Source: JBOGOC01 sp050747525
Lineage (GTDB): Bacteria > Acidobacteriota > Polarisedimenticolia > JACPZX01 > DASXTC01
Length of the DNA stretch: 28,576 nucleotides
Assembly (NCBI GenBank): GCA_050747525.1
Contig: JBOGOC010000126.1
Coordinates: 1 to 28,576 of the forward strand
Direction of reading: 5' to 3'
Shown: one piece after another, positions 16,275-24,700 of the stretch
How the letters are laid out: every line of letters starts with the position of its first letter
How positions within the stretch are numbered: the stretch's first letter is position 1
Program-made: the position numbers and the translations under genes
Notes under the pieces: model-generated
Databases searched by the model: none
Seen by the model: the letters and a program-made list of their open reading frames with translations, nothing else
Told to the model about the DNA's origin: nothing

Positions 16275-17105
16275 TCACTGGTCCTCGAGGATTCCCAGGA
16301 CGACCCAGTAGGCCCCGAAGGGCTGGGACTTCGTGCGTGCGAAGGCGGCCGCGATCCCGTACACGCCGGAGACTTTCTTCTGGAGCCGGCGGCGCGCCTC
16401 GTCAGGAAGCTCGGAAGGATCGGGGCTGGTGTAGGCCACCACCCAGCCCGGGCCCGGCAGCACGCCCTTGTCGACCTTGACCGTGTCCTTTCCAATCAAG
16501 GAGCGCAGCGTGGACTCCAGGCTCCGCGAGACGGAGGGCCTCTCCTCGAGAGCCTGCAGATTGGCCCCACGCCGGGCTTCCGCCGCGGCGAGGCGCACAC
16601 GGCGCACCGCCTCCTGGTCGCTCAAGACGACCATGGGATCGGAGAAGTCCTGCACGACGTAGATGGAGTCGCCCGAGGAATCCTTCACCACGCCGATGCC
16701 GATGGCGGTGAGCCCCCGATCCAGGATGTTCTTCCGGTGCCCCGAGGAATCCATCAGCCCCGCGTGGGCCCGCTCCACGTTCCGATCCAGGGCCACGTTC
16801 TCCGCCGCGGCGCGCGCACTGTACCCGGCCCGCACGAGACGCCCCTCGTAGGTGGTCCCGTCTCTGGACGCGTGGGAGACGCGTCCCGCGCGGCGCATGT
16901 CCTCCGCATGCAGCCTCGCCAGCCTGGCCAGCTCTTCGTCCCACTTCAGGCGCCGCAGACCTCGTTGCGAACGTTCTGCGTTCACCAGGTCGAGCAGGCG
17001 CCGCTCGCTCGCCCCCGCGGCGGGTGGCTTGCCGGCGGCGGCGCACGGCATCAGCACCCCCGCCATCACCACCGCGGTCACCATCCAGGCCGTCCTCAGC
17101 TCCAC
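16275..17105 (-). CDS. Secreted CAP-domain (SCP/YkwD-like) protein
   Basis: A 276-aa protein starting at GTG 17105, chosen because GGGAGGGG (17111-17118) lies five bases upstream and the N-terminus is then a good signal peptide (MVTAVVMAGVLMPCAAAG). Residues 35-155 are a bacterial CAP domain: LLDLVNAERSQRGL, H78 in RVSHAS, AENVA with E102, and SSGHRKNIL with H123, the cavity residues of the family. About 120 residues follow with no match known to me, ending in a strand-rich segment (GPGWVVAYTSPDP). CAP proteins are extracellular, and their bacterial function is poorly known. It lies between the NDH-2 and thioredoxin-lipoprotein genes with gaps of 50 and 10 bp, suggesting one operon. Confidence 0.87.
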   Translation of the reverse strand: MELRTAWMVTAVVMAGVLMPCAAAGKPPAAGASERRLLDLVNAERSQRGLRRLKWDEELARLARLHAEDMRRAGRVSHASRDGTTYEGRLVRAGYSARAAAENVALDRNVERAHAGLMDSSGHRKNILDRGLTAIGIGVVKDSSGDSIYVVQDFSDPMVVLSDQEAVRRVRLAAAEARRGANLQALEERPSVSRSLESTLRSLIGKDTVKVDKGVLPGPGWVVAYTSPDPSELPDEARRRLQKKVSGVYGIAAAFARTKSQPFGAYWVVLGILEDQ

Positions 17106-17155
17106 CCGCGCCCCTCCCCTTCGCCCGACCCGGCACACTGTAGCAGCAGTCTCCT

Positions 17156-18469
17156 TCAGCGCGGCTTCCCGCCCGCCGGCGGTTTCTCCGCCGCAGCCTC
17201 GACCGGCTCGCGATCCAGGAGGGCGGCGTCCCGCGCCGTGAGCAGCCTCGCTCCTCGATCGTAGGTGAGGTAGGCCCAGGCCCACTGGAACAGCACGAGG
17301 AAGCGGTTTCTGAAGCCGATGAGGAAGAAGATGTGAACCACGAGCCATCCGACCCATGCGATCCAGCCCCACAGCTTCACGCGCCCGAAGTCGGCCACGG
17401 CGGCCGACCGGCCGATGGTGGCGAGGGCGCCACGATCGCGGTAGTGGAACGGCAGGCGGGGCAGCCCGGCCAGGGTACGTGCGATGTTGCGCGCGGCGTG
17501 ACGTCCCTGCTGGATCGCGGCCGGGGCGAGCCACGGCACCAGCCCATCGCCCCGCTTCACGGCGGCGAGATCCCCCACCACGAAGATCTCCGGATGGCCG
17601 GGCACCGAGAGGTCGGGCTCGACGGCCACGCGCCCGCGCGCCAGCGGCACGCCCAGACCGGACCCCAGTGGCGAGGCGGCCACGCCGGCGGCCCACATCA
17701 CGGTGCGGGCCGGAAGGCGCTCGTCTCCCAGGCCCACTCCCCGCGCATCCACCGCGGTGACCTTGGCGTCCGTGCGCACCTCCACACCGAGCTTCTTCAG
17801 CGAGCCGGCGGCACGGGCCGACAGATCCTCGGGGAAGGCCGACAGAAGGCGCGGCCCCCCTTCCAGCAGGATGATGCGCGCCTCGCGCGGATCGATGTTG
17901 CGGAAGTCCCGCGACATGGCCAGGCGCGACATCTCCGAGACGGCCCCCGCCAGCTCCACGCCGGTGGGGCCTCCACCCACCACCACGAAGGTGAGCAGGG
18001 CGCGCCGCACGGAGGCATCGGTCTCCCACTCCGCCATCTCGTAGGCGAGCAGGATGCGGCGTCGTATCTCCACGGCGTCCTCGAGGCCCATCAGGGGCGG
18101 CGCGTGGGGAGTCCAGTCGTCGTGGCCGAACCAGGAAGGGACGGAGCCGGCCGCCAGGATGAGGAAGTCGTAGAAAAGTCGCGACCCACCGGTCAGCTCC
18201 ACCGCGCGGGCCGCCGGGTCGACACGCCGGACTTCTCCCAGCAGCACGCGCGTGTTGGTCTGCCGGCGCAGCACCCGCCTGACCGGCGTGGCGATGTCGC
18301 CGGGGTTCAGGCCGGCCGTGGCCACTTGATAGAGAAGCGGCAGGAACAGGTGATGGTTCCTGCGATCGACGATGGTCACGCGCACCGGCACCTGGCCCAG
18401 CGCGCGGGCCGCGTACAGCCCACCGAAGCCGGCACCGACGATGACCACGTGAGGAAGTTGCGCCGCCAC
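17156..18469 (-). CDS. ndh: Type II NADH dehydrogenase-like FAD/NAD(P) oxidoreductase
   Basis: A 437-aa flavoprotein. Two Rossmann motifs are present: VVIVGAGFGGLYAA near the N-terminus (FAD) and FVVVGGGPTGVELAG around 155-170 (NADH). Other NDH-2 marks are PLLYQVATAGL, AAGSVPSWFG, FVVGDLAA and a quinone-side IQQGRHAARNI. The C-terminus (about 370-420) carries hydrophobic stretches and AWAYLTYDRGARLL, a membrane anchor as in NDH-2. It would pass electrons from NADH to quinone without pumping protons. GTG 18469 was chosen over GTG 18499 because GGAGGTG (18475-18481) lies five bases before it and the Rossmann strand then follows at once. It is the first gene of the array with CAP, thioredoxin-lipoprotein and FHA-sigma54, and is divergent from the methyltransferase-like gene. 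Confidence 0.9.
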   Translation of the reverse strand: MAAQLPHVVIVGAGFGGLYAARALGQVPVRVTIVDRRNHHLFLPLLYQVATAGLNPGDIATPVRRVLRRQTNTRVLLGEVRRVDPAARAVELTGGSRLFYDFLILAAGSVPSWFGHDDWTPHAPPLMGLEDAVEIRRRILLAYEMAEWETDASVRRALLTFVVVGGGPTGVELAGAVSEMSRLAMSRDFRNIDPREARIILLEGGPRLLSAFPEDLSARAAGSLKKLGVEVRTDAKVTAVDARGVGLGDERLPARTVMWAAGVAASPLGSGLGVPLARGRVAVEPDLSVPGHPEIFVVGDLAAVKRGDGLVPWLAPAAIQQGRHAARNIARTLAGLPRLPFHYRDRGALATIGRSAAVADFGRVKLWGWIAWVGWLVVHIFFLIGFRNRFLVLFQWAWAYLTYDRGARLLTARDAALLDREPVEAAAEKPPAGGKPR

Positions 18470-18491
18470 GAGAACACCTCCGGCCTGAGCT

Positions 18492-18513
18492 CCTGACACG
18501 TGTCAGGATAATA
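18492..18513. promoter_or_regulatory. 16-bp perfect palindrome beside an AT-rich -10 element
   Basis: CCTGACACGTGTCAGG (18492-18507) is a perfect palindrome in the 105-bp gap between the divergent NDH-2 and methyltransferase-like genes. Directly next to it, ATAATA (18508-18513) reads TATTAT on the minus strand, one mismatch from a -10 box for the NDH-2 gene; no good -35 was found. A dimeric regulator bound here would cover the NDH-2 transcription start and could affect both genes. The palindrome also spans the rejected GTG 18499. The regulator's identity is unknown. Confidence 0.55.
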
Positions 18514-18574
18514 TGAAACCCGCACGGGCAGGTGGCGTTAGCAAGGCGAGCCGGCCAGGAAACAGGAGAATCCC

Positions 18575-19573
18575 ATGACACCGATCCATGCAGCCGCCGC
18601 GTTGCTCCTCATGGCCGCGCCGCAGGCGGCCGATCCCAATACCACTCCATCCGCCGTTCAGGTGATCCGCGATCAGGCGAAGTCGCTCGAGCCGCTGGTG
18701 GCCAGCGAGCTGGCCCGCGGCTTCCTGAAAGCGGCATCCGCGCTGCCCTCCATCGAGACGCGGCGCGTGATGCGGGACAAGACGACCCGGAAGGTCTACG
18801 GCCTCGAGGAGGCGAAGTCGCTGGACGAAGCGACGCGCCAGGGGCTCGAGGAGCTCGAGCTCGACGAGGGCTTCTACTACAACACCCGCTACGGATCGCC
18901 GCTGGCCTACGCCCGGCCGCTGGAGGTGCTGGGCCAGGCCGGGTTCGCCGCCCCCGGCGGACGAAGGATCCTCGACTTCGGCTACGGCGGCGCGGGGCAC
19001 CTGCGCATGCTGGCCTCCATGGGAGCGGAGGCCGTGGGCGTGGAGGTGGATCCCCTGCTCAAGCTGCTCTACTCGGGGCCCGGCGACCAGGGCGCGATCG
19101 GATCCGGGCGGCTCACCCTGCTGCACGGGCAGTTCCCCGCGGAGGCAGCGGTCGCCCAGGCCGTGGGCGGCAGCTACGATCTGTTCCTGTCCAAGAACGT
19201 CCTGAAGAACGGCTACATCCATCCGGCGGAGCCGGTCGACCCCAGACGGCTCGTGCACCTCGGCGTGGACGACGAGGTCTTTCTGAAGACCGTGCACGCT
19301 CTCCTGAAGCCTGGGGGATGGGTGCTCATCTACAACCTCAGCCCTGCCCCGGCGCCTCCGGGCAAGCCCTACATCCCCTGGGCCGATGGCCGGTGCCCCT
19401 TCCCGGCGGCGATGTGGGAGAAGGCCGGCTTCCAGGTCCTGGCCTTCGACAAGGACGACAACGCGGCGGCCAGGGCCATGGGCCACGCTCTGGGATGGGA
19501 TCAGGGCGGGTCGCCCATGGACCTGGAGAAGGATCTCTTCGGCCACTACACGCTGGCGCGCAAGCCTCAGTAG
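18575..19573 (+). CDS. Exported methyltransferase-like protein
   Basis: A 332-aa protein from ATG 18575 with AGGAGA six bases upstream. The first 19 residues (MTPIHAAAALLLMAAPQAA) look like a short signal peptide. Residues about 130-240 form a class I methyltransferase-like Rossmann fold: motif I ILDFGYGGAGHLRML (132-146), the acidic end of strand 2 (VEVDP, E157/D159), and YDLFLSKNVLKNG where motif IV would be; LLKPGGWVLIYNL is a typical motif VI region. Motif I has FGYGGAG in place of the usual ExGxGxG, so SAM binding needs proof. SAM is normally cytoplasmic, so an exported methyltransferase is odd: the signal may be an uncleaved anchor or the fold may have a new role. Its 3' end overlaps the convergent amidohydrolase by 7 bp. 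Confidence 0.7.
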   Translation: MTPIHAAAALLLMAAPQAADPNTTPSAVQVIRDQAKSLEPLVASELARGFLKAASALPSIETRRVMRDKTTRKVYGLEEAKSLDEATRQGLEELELDEGFYYNTRYGSPLAYARPLEVLGQAGFAAPGGRRILDFGYGGAGHLRMLASMGAEAVGVEVDPLLKLLYSGPGDQGAIGSGRLTLLHGQFPAEAAVAQAVGGSYDLFLSKNVLKNGYIHPAEPVDPRRLVHLGVDDEVFLKTVHALLKPGGWVLIYNLSPAPAPPGKPYIPWADGRCPFPAAMWEKAGFQVLAFDKDDNAAARAMGHALGWDQGGSPMDLEKDLFGHYTLARKPQ

Positions 19574-21351
19574 CCGAGCTCGCGGGCGCCGCGCACCACG
19601 CCGCCGCGCACGATCCAGCGCGGCGCGCGGAACGCGTCCACTGAGGCGGTGGGGTCATTGTCCAGCACGAGCAGGTCGGCGGCCTTGCCGGACTCGATGG
19701 TCCCCAGGTCCTTCTCGCGCCCCATGGCCCGCGCGCTCCCCAGGGTGGAGGCCACCAGCACGTCCATGGGCTTCATTCCGGCCGCCTGCATCGCCTCCAT
19801 CTCGGCGTTCACGGACACGCCGTGCAGCGTGAGCGGGTTGCCGGCGTCGGTCCCCATGGCCACAGTGATCCCCGCCCGACTCACACGCATGAGGTTGGCG
19901 TCCATGACCGCCCTGTCGGCCGCGAGACGCTCGAGGCGGCGCGCCAGATCGGCGGGAGCACGATCCTTGTAGCGCGGCGTCTCGTCGAGCCTGGCCCGGG
20001 TGTCGGGGTCCACGCAGCTTCGAGGATCGTCCGGCACGTTCGCCGGGCGCTCCCCCGTGGCCGCCCACTGGTACATCTTCATGTATCCGTCTCGCACCGT
20101 GAGCGTGGGGCAGTACACGGCGTTCTGCCGGCGGGCCAACTCGAGGAACTCGTCGTCCACCGGCTTGTCCCACACGCTGTGCACCAGCATCCGCACGCCC
20201 GCGCGCAGCGACTCCCTGGCCTCCTCCAGACCCGTCGCGTGCGACAGGACCGGGATGCCGCGCGCTTTCGCTTCCTCAACGGTGGCCACCGCCAGCGGGA
20301 CGTAGTCGGCCGCCGTCCTGCCCGGCTCGACGATGTAGTAGAACTTCACCGCGCTGCTCCCCAGCGCCGCGAGGTACGAAACTCCGGCGCGCGCCACGTT
20401 GGGATCGGTGGCATGCATGAACTGACGCTCGGCCGGCATGTTGATCCAGTGGTCGCGCGTGGTGACCAGCGGACCGGCCGCGGCGACGCGCGGAGCCGCC
20501 GGATCGTTCTCGGCCCTCTCAACAAGCCCCACCGTCCACGCGTAGCCGCCGACGTCGAACACGGCCGTGACTCCGGAGCACAGGTAGGAGCGGAAGAACG
20601 TCTCGGGGTGCGCGCGCAGCCTCCCCACCGTCTCTTCGTACGGATTGCGGTCACGCGCGTCGAGGGCGTCGGGCCGGCCGTCGGCCCAGCCCGTCTGCGA
20701 GAAGTGCACGTGCGCGTCGATCAGCCCCGGCGTGATCCACGTGCCTCGGACATCCATCGTCTCCACGCCACCCGGCACAGGACAGGCTTCACGGGTTCCC
20801 GCGCACTCGATGCGGCCCTCGCGCATCACCACCACGCTGTCGCGCACCGGGGGCCCTCCGCGTCCATCCACCAGGATGCCGCCGGTCAGTGCCCGCGGCG
20901 GGGGCGGAGTGCCCGGAGGGGCGGAGAACGCGGACGTCATGGCGATGCGCCATCCCGCGGGCGTGCGCACGAAGAGCCGTTCCGAAAGCCCGCGATCCTC
21001 CGTGGCACCGTAGCGCACGCGGTAGCGGTAGGTGCCGTACACCACGCCATCGCTCACGCGCACGAGCCTCAGGTCGAGCCCTTCGAACAAATCGGGCCAC
21101 GGATCGGAGACCGATCGGGCGGCATGCTCGCGGAACCCGGTCTGCATGCCCGGAGGCCCCGTGCGGGCGAACGACTCCTTGTCGAGATAACAGGCCAGGT
21201 ACGCTTCGCGGTCGCGCTTCCTGATGGCCTCCAGGTTGCGATCGAAAACGCTGCGCGCCGCGGCCAGGTCTTCCTGCTCTCCGGCCGCCACGGGACAGAC
21301 GACCGCCAGGAGCAGGGCCCACCCCAGGAAACGCAGCCGTCTCAGAAGCAC
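19567..21351 (-). CDS. Exported amidohydrolase with an N-terminal NTF2/SnoaL-like domain
   Basis: A 594-aa protein if started at GTG 21351, which gives a textbook signal peptide (LLRRLRFLGWALLLAVVCPVAAG). ATG 21399 in the same frame is an alternative that puts 16 residues in front. Residues about 26-145 resemble an NTF2/SnoaL/DUF4440-type domain (FDRNLEAIRKRDREAYLACY, and TPAGWRIAMTSAF). From about 155 an imidazolonepropionase/prolidase-like amidohydrolase follows: HxH at 214-216 (DAHVHF), a lysine in AVKFYY (K336), H371 (LSHATG), H391 (VHSVWD) and an aspartate in MGTDAGNP, a complete metal site. It probably hydrolyses a cyclic amide or peptide-like substrate in the periplasm. No Shine-Dalgarno is evident; the start overlaps the end of a 74-aa ORF by 10 bp, so coupling is possible. 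Confidence 0.85.
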   Translation of the reverse strand: MLLRRLRFLGWALLLAVVCPVAAGEQEDLAAARSVFDRNLEAIRKRDREAYLACYLDKESFARTGPPGMQTGFREHAARSVSDPWPDLFEGLDLRLVRVSDGVVYGTYRYRVRYGATEDRGLSERLFVRTPAGWRIAMTSAFSAPPGTPPPPRALTGGILVDGRGGPPVRDSVVVMREGRIECAGTREACPVPGGVETMDVRGTWITPGLIDAHVHFSQTGWADGRPDALDARDRNPYEETVGRLRAHPETFFRSYLCSGVTAVFDVGGYAWTVGLVERAENDPAAPRVAAAGPLVTTRDHWINMPAERQFMHATDPNVARAGVSYLAALGSSAVKFYYIVEPGRTAADYVPLAVATVEEAKARGIPVLSHATGLEEARESLRAGVRMLVHSVWDKPVDDEFLELARRQNAVYCPTLTVRDGYMKMYQWAATGERPANVPDDPRSCVDPDTRARLDETPRYKDRAPADLARRLERLAADRAVMDANLMRVSRAGITVAMGTDAGNPLTLHGVSVNAEMEAMQAAGMKPMDVLVASTLGSARAMGREKDLGTIESGKAADLLVLDNDPTASVDAFRAPRWIVRGGVVRGARELGY

Positions 21352-21566
21352 GGCGCGATGCGATCGAACAGCCGTTCGGTGAGCGGCAGTCTGCGCCATC
21401 GGGCCAGGCCATCCATGGCCAGGCTCTCGGGCCTGAACTGAGGGGCCATCTCCGGGGAAAGCACGGGGCCGGGTATGCTGGGGCGATCGAGAAACAGCAC
21501 GGTTTCCCGCGACGGCTTCTCGATGCAGCCGAGATGAAGACGGGATGGGACGATGCCTGCCGACAT
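21342..21566 (-). CDS. Possible 74-aa protein upstream of the amidohydrolase
   Basis: ATG 21566 opens a 74-codon frame with GC-rich third positions and a balanced composition that look more coding-like than the shadow frames around it (for example MAPQFRPESLAMDGLARW and LPLTERLFDRIAPCF). There is no signal peptide or membrane helix, and two cysteines. It ends 10 bp inside the amidohydrolase start, which fits translational coupling since that gene has no Shine-Dalgarno. Against it: no good Shine-Dalgarno of its own and no family I recognise. It may be a small protein, a leader ORF or the remains of a longer gene. Confidence 0.35.
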   Translation of the reverse strand: MSAGIVPSRLHLGCIEKPSRETVLFLDRPSIPGPVLSPEMAPQFRPESLAMDGLARWRRLPLTERLFDRIAPCF

Positions 21567-21707
21567 GCTTTGTGTTCCGTACCTGTTGGTACATTACCAG
21601 AGGCGTCGTGTCCCCGTCCACGAAAAATCCAGGGCTCGCGGGCCATTTGTCTGGTACAATCAGGGGCCCTCTGAAACCCGCGTGACCGTCATAAAAGGAG
21701 GCCGGCC
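21567..21707. promoter_or_regulatory. Intergenic region with candidate promoter of the M36 protease
   Basis: TACAAT (21655-21660) is a near-consensus plus-strand -10 box, 47 bp before the proposed protease start, with no convincing -35. GTACC-TGTT-GGTAC (21579-21592) is a 5-bp inverted repeat on the side of the divergent 74-aa ORF and could be an operator. The plus strand then has AAAAGGAGG (21693-21701), a very strong Shine-Dalgarno for the protease. Confidence 0.4.
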
Positions 21708-24700
21708 ATCCGACGCGCACTCATTCTTCTGCTGCTGTCCTGTCTTGCCTATCCCGTCCTCGCGGCCCGGCCATCCGGCGAAAAGCGCACCGGACGGCGT
21801 CCCTCGTTCGACGCGTCCGCGCCACGCACGGCTGCCGACAGGAAGCCTCTGGTGCTGGGCGAACAGGAAAGGAAGCTGCTGAAGAAGGGTGCCCCCGTGC
21901 ACGTGCACGAAGGGTTCGGCGTGCCGACCTACCTCTGGGCCGCCCCTGGCGATCCCGGCAACGGGAAGGCGGCGCCTGGCGCGAAGCCTGCGGACACCGT
22001 GGGCGCAGCTCGCGGGCATCTGGCACGGTTCGCGGCCCTGTATGGACTGGAGGCCGAGGACCTGCCGGAGCTGGCCCCCGGGGCCGTCCACGACACGGGA
22101 CGCGGGCTCATCATCGCCTCCTTCCAGGGGCGCGCGGGAGGACTGGAGATCTTCCGCGAAGAGATCAAGGTCGCCATGGACAGGGACCTGGAGGCGATCG
22201 CACTGTCCGGGTACGTCATGGGGAGCGGCGCGTGGCGGCATGGAGGCGCCCGCCGGTTCGCCCTGAAGCCGAACGCCGCGGTCGCCGCAGCCCTGTCCGA
22301 TCTGACCGGGCGCGAGATCGAGGACATCGACCTCAAGGAAGCAGGCGAGATGGACGGAGGGTTCGTGGCGGTGGAGCAGGATCCCTGGGCCCTGAGCCTG
22401 GGGGAGCTTGTTCTTCCGGAGCCGGCGCGCGTGAAGAAGCTGCTGTTCCGCCTGCCGGACCGTCTGGAGCCCGCGTACTACGTCGAGGTCTCTGCGGGAG
22501 AGAAGAACGCCCCCGATGCGGACCACTACGCCTACGTGATCTCGGCGGCCGACGGCGAAGTGCTGTTCCGCCACGACCTCACTGTGTCCGACGCGTTCGG
22601 CTACCGGGTCTGGGCCGATCCGGTCACCAGGATCCCCCACGACGGTCCCCAGGGCACCGTGGCGACTCCCCACCCCACGGGGATCACGGACCAGTACCAG
22701 GCCCCGTTCGCCAGCCCATCGCTGGTCACCCTGCAGAACGGCCCCATCAGCACGAACGATCCCTGGCTGCCGGCGGGGGCCACGGTGACCACGGGCAACA
22801 ACGTGGACGCCTACGCGGATATCCTGGGGCCCGACGGCTTCGGCGGCGGCGACCTGCGCGCCACCACGACGTCGAGCAACACCTTCGACCGGACGTACGA
22901 CACGGCCCTGGCTCCCGGCAGCAGCGCCAGTCAACGGATGGCGGCCGTCACCCAGCTCTTCTACGACGTGAACTTCCTGCACGACTGGTTCTACGATCAC
23001 GGCTTCAACGAGGCCTCCGGCAACGCGCAGGCCGACAACTACGGGCGCGGCGGATTCTGCTGTGACGCGATGAGGGCCGAGGGGCAGGATTTTGGCGCGC
23101 GCAACAACGCCAACATGTCGACCCCCTCGGACGGTGCCTCCCCCAGGATGCAGATGTACATCTTCGACGGGATCGGCCGGCGGAGCCTGACCGTGAACTC
23201 ACCCCCTGCCATCGCCGACATCTACGCGGTGGGGATGGCCCTGTTCGGCCCCACGTCGTTCACCAACACGCAGCAGGTGACGCTCGTGGACGACGGCGTC
23301 GTGGGGACCGGCACGGTGAACGACGGATGCACCACGCCGTTCGTCAATGCCGCAGCGGTGGTCGGGCGCATCGCCCTGGTGGATCGGGGCGGGTGCAACT
23401 TCACCGTGAAGGTGAAGAATTCCCAGCTCTCCGGGGCCATCGGCGCCATCGTGGCCAACAACGTGGCCGGGGACGTGATCACCATGGGAGGGGCCGACGG
23501 CACCATCACCATCGGCAGCCTGCTGGTCTCCCAGGACGACGGCAACCTCATCAAGGCACACCTGGGAACCGGGGTGAACGTCACCCTCTTCCGGGAATTG
23601 GCGCTCGACAGGGACGGGACGATCGACAACCAGATCGTGGCCCACGAATGGGGTCACTACATCAGCAACCGGCTCATCGGCAACGCCGCCGGCCTGAACA
23701 ACCAGCAGGGCGGAGGGATGGGCGAAGGGTGGGGCGATTTCACGGCGATGCTCATGACCGTGCGCCCCGAGGACGCCAACCACCCGGCCGGGCCCGGCTT
23801 CACCGGCGTGTACGGCCTGGTCGGGTATGTGAACGCCGGGGGAGGCAACGACGGCGGCTACAACGATGGCTACTACTTCGGCATCCGCCGGTATCCGTAC
23901 TCCATCGACTTCACGAAGAACCCGCTCACCTTCCATCACATCTCCAATGGCGTTCCACTTCCCGCCGGACCGCCGATCGAGGGGGACGCCAGCGGCACCA
24001 ACAATGCCGAGGTGCACAACACGGGCGAGGTCTGGGCTTCGATGCTGTGGGAATGCTACGCGGCGCTGCTGCGCGACTCCGGGCGCCTGACCTACAACCA
24101 GGCGCAGTCGCGCATGATGGATTACCTGGTCGCCGGCTACAAGCTCACACCGCCCTCCCCGACCTTCCTGGAGGCACGCGACGCTGTGCTGACCGCGGCT
24201 TCGGCCGACGCGCAGGATCACGCGCTGTGCTATCAGGCGTTCGCCCGGCGCGGCGCGGGCCTGGGGGCAGTGGCACCCGATCGCTTCTCGACCACCCTGA
24301 CCGGCGTGGTGGAGAGCTACACCGCCGGCGGCGAGCTGACTCTCGACTCGGCTTCGGTGAACGACAGCGGCGCTTCGTGCGACATGGATGGCGTGCTGGA
24401 CGGCGGGGAATCGGGGCAGCTCACCGTGACGCTTCGCAACTCGGGCATGTACCTTTCCGGGACGACCGGCACGGTCACCTCACCCGATCCCGACGTACAG
24501 TTCCCCACCGGGAACGCGGTCGCCTTCCCCCCCTCGTTCCCGCTGGGCACCACGACGGTCTCGCTGCCCGTGCGGCTGGCCGCCGGCGGCCCGGGACTCG
24601 AGTCGATTCCCTTCGAGATCGCCTTCGATGATCCGGGGCTGGCAGTCCCGGGACCGGTCGTGGAAGCGTTCACGCTGAGGGGGCACTTCGACGAGGAGGC

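Noticed and set aside
17106..18581. Extension of the CAP protein frame over the NDH-2 gene
   Set aside because: Shadow of the NDH-2 gene; GTG 17105 has a strong Shine-Dalgarno and a signal peptide.
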